The position numbers and the translations under genes were made by a program. Below, one piece after another: positions 15,411 through 24,363 of a DNA stretch of 43,017 nucleotides (its first letter is position 1; each line of letters opens with the position of its first letter). The DNA lies in the NCBI RefSeq assembly GCF_026241105.1, contig NZ_JAPFFT010000030.1, positions 1-43,017 of the forward strand, written 5' to 3'. The notes below the pieces were generated by a model. That model had not been told where the DNA came from and did no database searches. It worked only from the letters and a program-made list of their open reading frames with translations. The DNA is from Arthrobacter rhizophilus (GTDB taxonomy: Bacteria; Actinomycetota; Actinomycetes; Actinomycetales; Micrococcaceae).

Positions 15411-17228
15411 TCAGACCAGCGAGTCCTTCCAGGCGCCGTGCAAGCGAGCGAAACGCCCGCCGCCGCGGATGAGTTCGGCCGGTGTGCCGTCTTCCACGAT
15501 GCGTCCCTCATGCACCACCAGTACCCGGTCTGCGGTCTCCACGGTAGAGAGCCGGTGGGCGATGATGATAGCGGTCCGTTCGGAATCCGATCCCGACAGG
15601 AGCCGGGACAACCCGGCCTGGACCAAACGTTCGGAGGGAATGTCCAACGAGGACGTCGCCTCGTCCAGGATGAGTACCGCCGGAGCGGCAATGAATGCCC
15701 GGGCGAAGCCGATCAGCTGCCTTTGCCCTGCAGACACGCGTCCGCCGCGCTTGTTGACGTCGGTATCGTAGCCGTCGGGCAACGCGGAGATGAAGTCGTG
15801 CGCACCAACGGCCTTCGCAGCGGCTTCGATCTCCGCGCGGGAGGCCTCCGGCCGCCCCAGTGCGATGTTGTCCGCCACGGAGCCGCTGAAGAGGAATGCC
15901 TCCTGGGTGACCATTACGACGGCGCGGCGCAGGTCCGCCGTCGAGAGCTCCCGCAGGTCAACTCCGTCGAGGGTCAAGGAACCTTCGGTGACGTCGTAGA
16001 AGCGCGCGATCAGCTTGGCGAAGGTGGACTTGCCGGCTCCGGTCTGTCCCACGAGCGCGACGGTCTGGCCCGCGGGGATGTGTAGGTCCAACTCGGGGAC
16101 CACCACACTGCCGTTGCCGTAGCCAAACTCCACGCCGCGGAAGTCGATTTCGCCACGGGCCCGTGGCAAGGGCACCGGGGTCTTGGGAGGCCGGACGGTG
16201 GGAACCTCCTGGAGCAGGCCGGACACCTTCTCCAAGGCGGCCTGCGCGCTCTGGAAGGAGTTGTAGAACATGGCCATCTGGTCCACCGGCTGGAAGAAGC
16301 GCTTGGTGGAAAGGATCAACGCCAGGAGTACGCCCACCGCCAGCTCGCCGGAGAGCACGCGGAAGCCGCCGAACAGCAGGACCACCGCCACGCACACATT
16401 GCCGATCAGGACCAGGCCTGGTTGGAAGATGCCGTTGAGGTTGATGGAGCGGACCGTCACCTTGCGGTAGTCCTCGGACAGCCCGGCATAGCGTTCAGCG
16501 TTTTCCGGCTCCTTGCGGAATGCCTTGATGGCCCGGATGCCGGTCATGGTCTCCACGAAATGGACGATCAGCCGGGCGGAGACCACCCTGGATTCGCGGA
16601 ATGCGATCTGGGAATGCTTCTGGTACCAGCGGGCCAGGAAGAACATGGGCACGCCGGTGGCGAGCATGATGAGCCCGCTGCGCCAGTCGAGGGCGAAGAC
16701 CGTGAATGCAGTGAAGAGCATGAACAGCAGCCCGGAAGCCAGCGAGCTGACGCCCGAATCAAGCAATTCGCGCAGTGCCTCAAGGTCCGACGTCTGCCGG
16801 GCGATAATACGGCCCGAGGTGTACTTCTCGTGGAACTCCAAGCTGAGCCGTTGCGTATGCCGGAACACCCGCAGCCGCAGGTCAAGGAGCATGGCCTGGC
16901 TTAGCTTCGCCGTGGACGTGACGTAGAGGGCCGTCAGCAGCGCGGTTGCGATGGCCGCCGTCAGGTACAGGACTCCGGCCAGGAGAAGTGGCACGTTGTT
17001 GCCGACGAGCAGTGCGGGCAGTGCATGGTCGATGCCGAAAGCGATGATCGCCGGCCCCGCCACGCGGGTGGCCTGCGAGAGCACCACCATGCCCAGCGTC
17101 AGCCAAAACCTCAACCGGACCGGGCGGATGAGCGAGCCCAGCAAGGCGACCGACCGCCGTCGTACTGCTTTGCTTTCGCTCCGGCTCAGGTGGGCGTTGT
17201 CTTCATTGGCGGTTCCGAAAGTGCTCAT
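15411..17228 (-). CDS. ABC exporter half-transporter, consensus-site partner
   Basis: 605 aa: an N-terminal six-helix exporter domain (about 35-325), then an ATPase domain. Walker A is GQTGAGKS (394-401) and Walker B LILDE has the catalytic Glu523. The signature is the non-canonical VSAGQ (498-502). Together with its partner this gives one complete and one degenerate ATP site, as in TM287/288-type heterodimeric exporters: this subunit supplies the Glu, the partner supplies the intact LSGGQ. The start overlaps the partner's stop by four bases. Substrate unknown; drugs, lipids or peptides are all possible. There is no C39 peptidase domain. Confidence 0.92.
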   Translation of the reverse strand: MSTFGTANEDNAHLSRSESKAVRRRSVALLGSLIRPVRLRFWLTLGMVVLSQATRVAGPAIIAFGIDHALPALLVGNNVPLLLAGVLYLTAAIATALLTALYVTSTAKLSQAMLLDLRLRVFRHTQRLSLEFHEKYTSGRIIARQTSDLEALRELLDSGVSSLASGLLFMLFTAFTVFALDWRSGLIMLATGVPMFFLARWYQKHSQIAFRESRVVSARLIVHFVETMTGIRAIKAFRKEPENAERYAGLSEDYRKVTVRSINLNGIFQPGLVLIGNVCVAVVLLFGGFRVLSGELAVGVLLALILSTKRFFQPVDQMAMFYNSFQSAQAALEKVSGLLQEVPTVRPPKTPVPLPRARGEIDFRGVEFGYGNGSVVVPELDLHIPAGQTVALVGQTGAGKSTFAKLIARFYDVTEGSLTLDGVDLRELSTADLRRAVVMVTQEAFLFSGSVADNIALGRPEASRAEIEAAAKAVGAHDFISALPDGYDTDVNKRGGRVSAGQRQLIGFARAFIAAPAVLILDEATSSLDIPSERLVQAGLSRLLSGSDSERTAIIIAHRLSTVETADRVLVVHEGRIVEDGTPAELIRGGGRFARLHGAWKDSLV

Positions 17229-19054
17229 CGGCGGCCTTCCCCGGCTTGGTCCATGTGCTGTTCGGAATCGAGTTCGTGTTCCAGTTCGTCCAGTTCGCGG
17301 TCGAGGTCCTTCGGACCCGCATCGAGGCTCGCGATCACGTAGCGGTAGTGCGCATTGTCGGCCAAAAGCTCTGTATGGGTCCCGACTGCGGTGATGCTCC
17401 CGTTTTCGAGCAGCGCCACGCGATCTGCCAGGGCCACGGTCGAGGGCCGGTGGGCGACGATGAGCGTGGTGGTGTCCCGGAGGACTTCGCGCAGCCTGGC
17501 CTCGACGAGTTCCTCCGTGTTCACGTCCAGGGCCGACAATGGATCATCCAGCACCAGGACCTTGGGCTTGGCTGCGATGGCCCGGGCAAGGGCGATGCGT
17601 TGCCGCTGACCACCGGAAAGGCTCAGTCCTTCTTCTCCAATGAGGGTCTCGACGCCGTCCGGCAGCGAATACGCGAAGTGCGCCTGCGCGACGTCGAGCG
17701 CTTCGTCGAGCGCTTCCTCGGAGGCGTCGGGCGCGCCAAGCAGCACGTTGTCCCGGACCGAGCTGGAGAACAGCGTAGTGTCCTCAAAGGCGACCGCCAC
17801 AACGGTCCGAAGCTGCTCCACGCTGAAGTCGCGCACATCCACGCCGTCGATCCTCACGGAACCTTCAGAGACGTCGTAGAGCCGGGGGACCAGCTGAAGC
17901 AAAGCACTCTTTCCGCTCCCTGTGATTCCTACGAGCGCCATTGTTTCGCCGGGCTTGATGTCCAGGGTGATGTCGTGCAGGAGCCGGGCGCCGTCGTCGA
18001 ATCCGAAAGCGGCACCGTTGAAGCTCAAGGCCCCACGCAGTTCAGCCGGGGAGGTGGGGTTCGCTGGGTCCGTAATGATATTGGGCGTGTCCATGACCTC
18101 GAAATGCCGGTCCAATGCCGTCTTGGCGGTCAGTGCCATGGCCAGGAGCATCCCCGAGAATTCCACGGGCGACGCCACAACGGCCGCCGTGGCGAAGAAC
18201 GCAACGAGGGAGCCAATGCTGAGTTCGCCCGTGGACACCAACAGAATCCCCGCAACGAGCCCGATTCCGAGTGCCAGTTCGGGCAGCAGCGTGACAACCA
18301 GGGTGAAGGTCGCCTGGTGCTTGGCCTTGGTGATCTCGGTCTGCCTCAGCTCCTCGGCCTGCTCATTGAAGTTCTCCAATGCTTCGCGGCTCCGGCCGAA
18401 CGCCTTGAGCACGCGGATCCCGTGGACGGATTCCTCCACGGTGGTGGCGAGGTCGCCGGCCTGGTCCTGGCTGAGCCGGGTCACCAGGCTGAAGCGGCGA
18501 CGGAAGCGGAAGGAAAAGATCATGATGGGCACCGCGGCGGCCAGGAAGATCAGAGCCAGCTGCCAGCTCATGGAGAACATCACGACGACGCCGATCACCA
18601 CGGTCAGGGTGGTGACCACCAGCATGATGGCCCCGAACGCCATCCAACGCCGCAGGAAGTTCAAATCCGTCATGGCGCGCGACAGCAGCTGCCCGGAACC
18701 CCAGCGGTCATGGAAGGAAACCGTGAGGTCCTGCAGATGACCGTAGAGGGACACCCGCATCCTGGTTTCCACGGTGGTTGCCGGATTGATGACGAACTGG
18801 CGCCGCAGCGCCACGAGCCCGGCCTCTGCGATGCCGAGGGCAAGAACCACGACGGCGGCAATCCAGACGGCGTTGCCGGAGCCGCCGGGGCGGAGGGAAC
18901 CGTTGATCAAAACCCGCAATACCTGTGGGATGGTAAGCGCCACAATGCTGGCCATCAACGCGCTGAGCAGCCCCATGAAAAGCCGGGGGAGGATCGGTTT
19001 TACGTGCGGATAGAGACGTTTGACGGAGGTGAAGAATGAAGTCTGTTTGGCCAT
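17225..19054 (-). CDS. ABC exporter half-transporter, degenerate-site partner
   Basis: 609 aa: a membrane domain (about 20-310) and an ATPase domain with Walker A GITGSGKS (376-383), a canonical LSGGQ signature (479-483) and Walker B VLVLDD with Asp504 in place of the catalytic Glu. The Q-loop reads AFEDT, Glu replacing Gln. These two changes mark the non-hydrolytic site of a heterodimeric exporter. It is the first gene of the pair. GAGAAG seven bases upstream of the ATG at 19054 supports the start, and a MarR-like operator lies 60-80 bp upstream. Confidence 0.92.
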   Translation of the reverse strand: MAKQTSFFTSVKRLYPHVKPILPRLFMGLLSALMASIVALTIPQVLRVLINGSLRPGGSGNAVWIAAVVVLALGIAEAGLVALRRQFVINPATTVETRMRVSLYGHLQDLTVSFHDRWGSGQLLSRAMTDLNFLRRWMAFGAIMLVVTTLTVVIGVVVMFSMSWQLALIFLAAAVPIMIFSFRFRRRFSLVTRLSQDQAGDLATTVEESVHGIRVLKAFGRSREALENFNEQAEELRQTEITKAKHQATFTLVVTLLPELALGIGLVAGILLVSTGELSIGSLVAFFATAAVVASPVEFSGMLLAMALTAKTALDRHFEVMDTPNIITDPANPTSPAELRGALSFNGAAFGFDDGARLLHDITLDIKPGETMALVGITGSGKSALLQLVPRLYDVSEGSVRIDGVDVRDFSVEQLRTVVAVAFEDTTLFSSSVRDNVLLGAPDASEEALDEALDVAQAHFAYSLPDGVETLIGEEGLSLSGGQRQRIALARAIAAKPKVLVLDDPLSALDVNTEELVEARLREVLRDTTTLIVAHRPSTVALADRVALLENGSITAVGTHTELLADNAHYRYVIASLDAGPKDLDRELDELEHELDSEQHMDQAGEGRR

Positions 19055-19113
19055 GCCCGCTTCTCAACAGCTTTGTCCCGGTGTTCCGCGCCAACCCGGC
19101 GCGACACTCGGAT

Positions 19114-19134
19114 GTAGTTTCCTGTAGCAACTAC
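19114..19134. promoter_or_regulatory. MarR/TetR-like operator upstream of the ABC exporter
   Basis: Perfect GTAGTT-N9-AACTAC palindrome of 21 bp, with TTGC next to one arm when read on the minus strand. It resembles MarR-family sites (TAGTTGC...AACTA). It lies 60-80 bp before the exporter ATG, where a repressor would act. No MarR or TetR gene is in the window. Confidence 0.45.
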
Positions 19135-19221
19135 CCTATGCCATCGCGTGACGGGATTCACAGCAGCATTGCGGTGTGTGATACGAGCTATTGGGGGCGT
19201 GATTCGTCGGCCTGCACCGAG

Positions 19222-19337
19222 GGACATGCTCAACTTGGGCAGCCAAAGATGGACATAGTGGTGATATGCCCATCCTTGGCCCGGCCCGGCGGACATGTCC
19301 AACCTTGGTGTGGTTCGACGGACATGCTCAGGGTTGG
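19222..19337. repeat. 79-bp nested-palindrome repeat, copy B, with half-unit extension
   Basis: The unit at 19222-19300 begins GGACATGCTC, has the inner pair GGACATA...TATGCCC and ends GGACATGTCC. It is the same length as copies A and C and matches C at 48 of 79 positions without gaps. A further GGACATGTCC...GGACATGCTC segment (19291-19330) overlaps its end and is followed by AGGGTTGG. Confidence 0.7.
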
Positions 19338-19387
19338 ATGGGGCTAACCGCGCGCCGAGTTGGTACCGGCGGGTTCGGCGCCCGTGG

Positions 19388-20350
19388 CTACTGGCGGGCC
19401 GTCAGCGTCAGCAGGACTGCTTCGGGCTTGCACGCGATCCGCACGGGCGCGAAGCGTGAGGTGCCGATACCGCCCGAGACGTTGACCGGCGTCGTACGTC
19501 CGTTGTTTTCCCAGTCGTGCAATCCCTTGGCGCGCCACGTGGGGAGGTCGCAATTGGCCAGCAGGGCGCCGTAGCCGGGGATGCAGATCTGGCCGCCGTG
19601 GGTGTGCCCGGCGAGGATGAGGTCTGCGGAGTCGTCCGTGAAATGGTCCAGGACGCGCTGGTAAGGGGCATGGATGACCGCGACCCGCAGGTGCGGGCGG
19701 GAGTCTTGTCCCGCAGTGCCGCGGGGCCAGCCAGCGTAGCGCTCCCGATTGAGGTGGGGATCATCGACGCCGGAGAAATCGAAGCGGATACCGTTTATGG
19801 GCAGCGACTGGTGCCTGTTGGTGAGATCGATCCAGCCGGACATCCCGAAACCCGAACGCAGCCGCGGCCAATCAAGCTCAACGGGGTTGTTCTTAAGCCG
19901 CGATGGGCCAAGGAAATATGTGGCCGGATTCTTGAACCGAGGCGCGTAGTAGTCGTTTGAACCGGGGACAAAGACGCCCGGGAACTTCAACAGCGGCTGC
20001 AGGGCATCCAACAACGGAACGACCGCATGGGGGTGGCTGAGGTTGTCGCCGGTGTTAACCACGAGATCTGGTTGGAGCGCGGCGAGCGAACGCAGCCACG
20101 CGGCCTTCTTTCGCTGGCTCGGAACGAAATGGATGTCACTCAGATGCAGGACCCGGAGGCGAGCTGATCCTTCGGGAAGGATGGGCAGTGTCTCTTCGCG
20201 GAGCACAAACTGGTTCTTTTCCCAGAGGCCATAAGCAAGACCGGCAACGCCAGCGGTTGCGCCTGCACCAGCAGCGACGGCAAAGCCGCGTCCGATGCTT
20301 CGGACGCGGCTTGCCAGCGATTCAATGGCGGGCTTGGAGCTGCTAGCCAT
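19388..20350 (-). CDS. Metallophosphoesterase (YaeI / Rv3683-like)
   Basis: 320 aa. An N-terminal hydrophobic helix (about 21-40) anchors a calcineurin-like phosphoesterase domain with the metal-binding motifs LSDIHFVP (DxH), NTGDNL (GDN), PGSNDYY, VIHAPY and AGHTHGGQ (GHxH). Note GSND instead of the usual GNHD. Substrate unknown. The ATG at 20350 overlaps the end of the upstream PBP gene by eight bases, implying translational coupling. The pair corresponds to ponA2 (Rv3682) and Rv3683 in M. tuberculosis, which supports a cell-envelope role. Confidence 0.88.
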   Translation of the reverse strand: MASSSKPAIESLASRVRSIGRGFAVAAGAGATAGVAGLAYGLWEKNQFVLREETLPILPEGSARLRVLHLSDIHFVPSQRKKAAWLRSLAALQPDLVVNTGDNLSHPHAVVPLLDALQPLLKFPGVFVPGSNDYYAPRFKNPATYFLGPSRLKNNPVELDWPRLRSGFGMSGWIDLTNRHQSLPINGIRFDFSGVDDPHLNRERYAGWPRGTAGQDSRPHLRVAVIHAPYQRVLDHFTDDSADLILAGHTHGGQICIPGYGALLANCDLPTWRAKGLHDWENNGRTTPVNVSGGIGTSRFAPVRIACKPEAVLLTLTARQ

Positions 20351-22616
20351 TCTTTTTTCCATTGTCATTGCTAGTGGGCTGGGTGCTCGGCTGGGTGCTC
20401 GGTGAGGTGTTGCTCGGAGTCGGGGCACGGAACGAGGGTGCGTCCAAAAGGTTGGACGGCGGAGCCGGGAACGGATTCGTTCCATAAGCAGGGGCAATCT
20501 GGGACATGTAGTTCGAGAACTGAGGCCCGGCGATCATGTAACCGTCGACGTTGGGATAGAACTTGCCGTTGACGGTGATGTTGCGGCCGAAGCGGTTTTG
20601 GCCGCCCAGGGGATCGCCGAACCAGCTGGCCGTTGCGAGGCCCGAAGTGTAACCAACAACCCAGGTGGAGCCGTTGTTGTCATTCGTTCCGGTCTTGGCC
20701 GCGATGGGGAAACTCGTCTTGGTGGAAATCCTGGGCTGGATCAGCGAACCAGAACCCTGGTTAAGAACTTCCTGCATGGCGTAAGCAACACCGTGAGCAA
20801 CCGCCGGGCTGACGGCCTCGCGACAGTTCGGAGACTGGGCAGGAAGCTTTGCACCCGTCTGGTCCGTCACGGACGTAATAGCGATGGGCTCGCAGTACTT
20901 GCCGTTGTTGGAGAACGTTGCCATCGCACTAGCCATGGTGAGCGGTGCAGTTTGGGTGGAACCGATCAGGTTGGCCAGCGTAGTCATGGGGACTTTGGGA
21001 TTAGGATTTGTGATCTGGCCGCTACCGTCACGAGCGGGATTTCCACCATGGATCCCCACGGCGTCCACGATCTTTTGGATTCCACAAAGGTCCACCTTGG
21101 ATGCCGAGGCGAAGGTAGCTGTATTGATGGAGTTCATCAAGCCATATAGGACCGTCATGGGGCGGTAGTAGCCGGTGTCCGAGTTCTGGAGGTCGAAGCT
21201 ACCGGAGACATTGCTGTCATACCAGCCCACGGTGGGGGCGGGGCAGGTGTTCTTCCAAGGGAAGTTCTGCGGGTATTTTCGAACCGAGGCATCGATGGTG
21301 GTGTTCATCGACTTGCCCTCATCGAGCCATTCGGCGAACGTGAAGGGCTTCATGGTGGAGCCGGGCTGGAAGCCGCCCAAACCGTTGAGGTCGTTGCCCT
21401 TGGCGTCAAGCACATCCACGTTGAAGTTCTGTGTCTGATCGAACTTTCCGGCAGCCGGCAGCCACACGGTGTTCTGAGCCATGGAGACAATCTTGCCGCT
21501 GCCCGGCTGGACCGAGACGATGGTGGCGCCCCACTTGTCCGGGTTGGCGCCGGTGGTGGCGTCAACCTGGGCTTGGGCGACGTTTTGGGCCTTGGGATCG
21601 AGGGTGGTCTGGATGGTCAGGCCACCGCGTGAGACGCGGCTGTTGCGTTCTTCCGGCGTGGCGCCGTAGGCCGGGTTGTTGAGGAGCAAGTGAAGCACAT
21701 AGTCGCAGAAGTACGGGGCCGTAGCGGCGTAGGCACAACCCTGGCGAGGCTGTGTGACCTTGGTGGTTACCGGCGTCGCGATGGCGGCGTCGTAGTCCGC
21801 TTTTTTGATCTTTCCCTGGTCCAACATGAGTCCGAGCACAAGGTCGCGACGCTGCTTCGCGTGGTCCGGGTTCGTGATCGGGTCATAGTAGGACGGGCTG
21901 TTGACAACTCCCGCGAGCAACGCGGCCTGCGGCAAGGTGAGGTCCTTGGCGCTGGTGCTGAAGAAGAGCCTAGAAGCGGCTTCGATGCCGTAGGCATCTT
22001 TGTTGAAGAAGACGATGTTGAGGTAACCCTCAAGGATCTGCTGCTTGGTGAACTTCTTCTCCAGCGCGATGGCCAGCTTCATTTCACGGAGCTTGTCGCC
22101 CACACCCTTGTTGACGCCATTGAGCTTTACGTCGGCCCCTTTGTCCTGGGACACGAGGGACTCGTTGATGACGTTGTTCACGTACTGCTGGGTGATGGTG
22201 GAAGCACCCTGCTTCTGGCCGCGTGCCGTGCTGACGATGGCGCGCATGATGCCTGTGGCGTCGATGCCGCCGTGCTCGTAGAAGCGGCTGTCCTCGACCG
22301 CAACGATCGCGTCCTTGATGTTCTGACTCATCTGGTCAAGGGGGACGCGCGTGCGGTTCTCCGTGTAGATGGAGGCGATCTGACTGCCATCGGCAGCCAG
22401 GATGGTGGTCGCCTGGCTGGGCGGGTTCACCTGGAGTTCCGCCGGCAGCGTGTCAAAGAACTGAATGGACCCACTGGCCGCACTGCCTGAAACGGCGGCG
22501 GCGGGGACGAGCAAGCCCGCCACCAGGACACCACAAATAGCGCTCACACCAAGGAATCCGAGGATCTTTCCAAGAGTGGTGGCAGTGTCGAATAGAGGGT
22601 TCCTACGAGTCACCAT
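20343..22616 (-). CDS. Class A penicillin-binding protein (PonA2-like)
   Basis: Bifunctional peptidoglycan synthase, 757 aa. A short cytoplasmic N-terminus and one helix (about 17-42) are followed by the GT51 glycosyltransferase with EDSRFYEHGG (catalytic Glu108) and ASTITQQYVNN (138-148), then the transpeptidase with the Ser420-x-x-Lys423 nucleophile in GSTMKPF, S496-I-N498 and the KTG triad at 641-643. The tail is Pro/Thr/Ser-rich and lacks the PASTA domain of mycobacterial PonA2. The frame extends upstream, but the ATG at 22616 fits the topology. Synteny with the metallophosphoesterase, RidA, Crp and MarP marks it as the PonA2 orthologue rather than PonA1. Confidence 0.93.
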   Translation of the reverse strand: MVTRRNPLFDTATTLGKILGFLGVSAICGVLVAGLLVPAAAVSGSAASGSIQFFDTLPAELQVNPPSQATTILAADGSQIASIYTENRTRVPLDQMSQNIKDAIVAVEDSRFYEHGGIDATGIMRAIVSTARGQKQGASTITQQYVNNVINESLVSQDKGADVKLNGVNKGVGDKLREMKLAIALEKKFTKQQILEGYLNIVFFNKDAYGIEAASRLFFSTSAKDLTLPQAALLAGVVNSPSYYDPITNPDHAKQRRDLVLGLMLDQGKIKKADYDAAIATPVTTKVTQPRQGCAYAATAPYFCDYVLHLLLNNPAYGATPEERNSRVSRGGLTIQTTLDPKAQNVAQAQVDATTGANPDKWGATIVSVQPGSGKIVSMAQNTVWLPAAGKFDQTQNFNVDVLDAKGNDLNGLGGFQPGSTMKPFTFAEWLDEGKSMNTTIDASVRKYPQNFPWKNTCPAPTVGWYDSNVSGSFDLQNSDTGYYRPMTVLYGLMNSINTATFASASKVDLCGIQKIVDAVGIHGGNPARDGSGQITNPNPKVPMTTLANLIGSTQTAPLTMASAMATFSNNGKYCEPIAITSVTDQTGAKLPAQSPNCREAVSPAVAHGVAYAMQEVLNQGSGSLIQPRISTKTSFPIAAKTGTNDNNGSTWVVGYTSGLATASWFGDPLGGQNRFGRNITVNGKFYPNVDGYMIAGPQFSNYMSQIAPAYGTNPFPAPPSNLLDAPSFRAPTPSNTSPSTQPSTQPTSNDNGKKNG

Positions 22617-22653
22617 GTTCTCCACTTTACCGGCAAGGGCTAGTCTTTCTTTC
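22617..22653. promoter_or_regulatory. 37-bp divergent promoter region, probably leaderless genes
   Basis: Only 37 bp separate the start codons of the PBP (22616, minus) and the DUF4177 gene (22654, plus). -10-like hexamers TAAAGT (22624-22629, minus) and TAGTCT (22641-22646, plus) each lie seven bases from their ATG, which would place the transcript 5' end at or next to the start codon. No good -35 is seen for either. Confidence 0.4.
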
Positions 22654-22809
22654 ATGACCAAATGGGAGTACGCGACGATTCCGCTCATCATTCACGCCAC
22701 AAAGCAGATTCTGGACCAGTGGGGAGAGGACGGCTGGGAGCTTGTCCAGGTTGTTCCAGGGCCCGATGGTAACGGACTTGTTGCATACTTGAAGAGGGAG
22801 AAGCAGTAA
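22654..22809 (+). CDS. DUF4177-family small protein
   Basis: 51 aa: MTKWEYATIPLI, a short helix HATKQILDQWGEDGWELVQVV, then VAYLKREK. The W.Y...PL..H.....L...G.DGWELV pattern with a C-terminal YLKR is the DUF4177 signature. Function unknown. It has no ribosome-binding site and a -10-like TAGTCT seven bases upstream, so it may be translated leaderlessly. The RidA gene follows two bases after its stop, as in other actinobacteria. Confidence 0.85.
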   Translation: MTKWEYATIPLIIHATKQILDQWGEDGWELVQVVPGPDGNGLVAYLKREKQ

Positions 22810-22811
22810 CA

Positions 22812-23348
22812 ATGACAACCCCCGCAGAAGCCACCGTTGGCGCGGATTCCACAGTTCCGGCATCCGCCGTCGAGCAGCGCCTTGCCGAGCTCGGTCTGAC
22901 CCTGCCGGCAGTTGCCGCTCCGGTCGCGGCCTACGTGCCGGCCATCGTCTCCGGCAACCACGTGTACACCTCCGGACAGCTGCCCTTTATTAACGGCAAA
23001 CTTGAAGCTACGGGCAAAGTCTCCAGCGGTGAAGAGGGCCTTTCGGACGAGCCGACAGTGTCTCCGGAAGACGCTCACAGGTACGCAGCCGTCTGCGCAG
23101 TCAATGCCTTGGCTGCCGTCAAAAGTGTCATCGGAGATCTCGACCGAATCACGCGCATCGTGAAGGTGGTCGGCTTCGTGGCCTCCGATACTTCCTTCAC
23201 CGGCCAGCCCGGTGTAATTAATGGTGCCTCCGAACTCCTCGGGCGTGTCTTCGGCGATAAAGGGCAGCACGCGCGTTCCGCCGTCGGTGTTGCAGTCCTT
23301 CCGCTCGACTCTCCCGTCGAGGTCGAGTTGATCGCTGAATTCAGCTAA
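22812..23348 (+). CDS. RidA/YjgF family protein
   Basis: 178 aa. RidA proteins deaminate reactive enamine/imine intermediates from PLP enzymes; this longer actinobacterial type corresponds to M. tuberculosis Rv3678c. Core motifs are VSGNHVYTSGQLPF, then a helix with CAVNALAAVKSVIGDLDRI, VKVVGFVAS, and RSAVGVAVLPLDSPVEVELIAEF with the family Arg that holds the substrate carboxylate. About 20 extra residues precede the fold. GAGGGAGAAGCAG overlapping the end of the DUF4177 gene serves as ribosome-binding site. Likely co-transcribed with the DUF4177 and Nudix genes. Confidence 0.9.
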   Translation: MTTPAEATVGADSTVPASAVEQRLAELGLTLPAVAAPVAAYVPAIVSGNHVYTSGQLPFINGKLEATGKVSSGEEGLSDEPTVSPEDAHRYAAVCAVNALAAVKSVIGDLDRITRIVKVVGFVASDTSFTGQPGVINGASELLGRVFGDKGQHARSAVGVAVLPLDSPVEVELIAEFS

Positions 23349-23365
23349 GGAACCGGTTCATTCAA

Positions 23366-24277
23366 TTGCCACAACTAGCCCGACGCCTGTTTGCGTTGCC
23401 CCCCGAACTCGAAGGGGCGGCACGGAACTGGCTTCAACTCGGCGAACGGACCCCCCGCGCCGCGCGTTACGCATCATCTGTTGTTCTGCTCCGCGATTCG
23501 CCCGCAGGCCTGGAGACGTGGATGGGTTACCGTCCCGGCTCCTCGCCGTTGGGTGTGGTCGCGTTTCCCGGCGGTTCATTGGAGCCCACCGACGACGACG
23601 CCCTCGGCTGGCTCGGCCCCTCGCCTCAGCATTGGGCTGAGGCGCTCGGGACCACCGACGTCGGACTCGCCCGCCGCCATGTTGTGGGCGCTATCCGCGA
23701 ACTGTTCGAAGAGACAGGTGTTTTGTTGGCCGGCCCGGACCTGTCCTCCACTGTGGAGGCAACGTCCACGCCCGAGTGGATGAAGGCCCGCGAAGCGGTA
23801 GCTGCCCAGGACAAGTCGTTCACGGATGTACTGGCCAAGCGTGGCTTGTCGCTCCGGACAGACCTGCTCAAGCCACTGGTCAACTGGCTCAGCCCGGACT
23901 TTACACACAGGCGCTTCAACACCCGCTACTTCGCGGCCACGCTTCCCGTGAACCAGCAGCCTTCGCTGCTGGCGAGCAAGGGGGTCTGGGGCCGCTGGGT
24001 GTGCGTTTCAAAACTCATCGACGAGCGCCACACAACCGCTTTTGGCGACGAAATCGGCCAGGAAAACACTGCTGGCCTGACCCTGGGCCAGTTGCTGGTG
24101 CCGGGTTCGGAGATCATCCTCGAAAAGATGGCCGGCGCCCAAGGCTGCATCGCGTATCTCAGCTACAAACGCAAGCCGCACATGTACCAGCCGCGTCTTG
24201 TAGACGAGGACGGCGCGCTCATGCTCGAAGTCGAGGCCGCCAGGACGGTTTCAGGGGAGCCGCAGCGGGAGCGCTGA
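23366..24277 (+). CDS. Nudix hydrolase
   Basis: 303 aa. A Nudix domain with the N-terminal strand SSVVLLRD, a glycine-rich VVAFPGGSLEPTD and the catalytic half-box RELFEETGV (metal-binding Glu pair). About 40 residues are inserted between the GG and the REL..EE.G segment, as in the NUDT7/8-like coenzyme A or NAD branch rather than MutT. TTG at 23366 is taken as start, 17 bp after the ridA stop, with AAGGAACCGG upstream. Substrate unknown. The operon ends at the hairpin at 24305-24348. Confidence 0.85.
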   Translation: MPQLARRLFALPPELEGAARNWLQLGERTPRAARYASSVVLLRDSPAGLETWMGYRPGSSPLGVVAFPGGSLEPTDDDALGWLGPSPQHWAEALGTTDVGLARRHVVGAIRELFEETGVLLAGPDLSSTVEATSTPEWMKAREAVAAQDKSFTDVLAKRGLSLRTDLLKPLVNWLSPDFTHRRFNTRYFAATLPVNQQPSLLASKGVWGRWVCVSKLIDERHTTAFGDEIGQENTAGLTLGQLLVPGSEIILEKMAGAQGCIAYLSYKRKPHMYQPRLVDEDGALMLEVEAARTVSGEPQRER

Positions 24278-24304
24278 CGACGCGCAAATCCAGTGGGGAT
24301 ACGC

Positions 24305-24348
24305 AAAATGCCTGGCGACACCGGAATTCCGGAATCGCCAGGCATTTT
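24305..24348. terminator. Bidirectional terminator between Nudix and Crp genes
   Basis: Perfect 14-bp stem AAAATGCCTGGCGA (24305-24318 with 24335-24348), 16-nt loop. A/T runs on both ends give a U-tract on either strand. Confidence 0.88.
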
Positions 24349-24363
24349 CTGTGTCGCGGGAAA

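Larger units (their letters stand above)
19055..19387. other. Intergenic gap of 333 bp with operator and repeat, no gene
   Basis: Between the ABC exporter start and the stop of the metallophosphoesterase. It holds the 19114-19134 palindrome and repeat copy B with its extension (19222-19337). I see no credible coding frame and no clear transcription terminator beyond the repeat's own palindromes. Confidence 0.6.

Noticed and set aside
15411..19054. ABC pair as the dedicated exporter of the WPDPM peptide
   Set aside because: The precursor has its own Sec signal, a tRNA gene with terminator lies between, and the exporter has no peptidase domain. Position alone is not enough.
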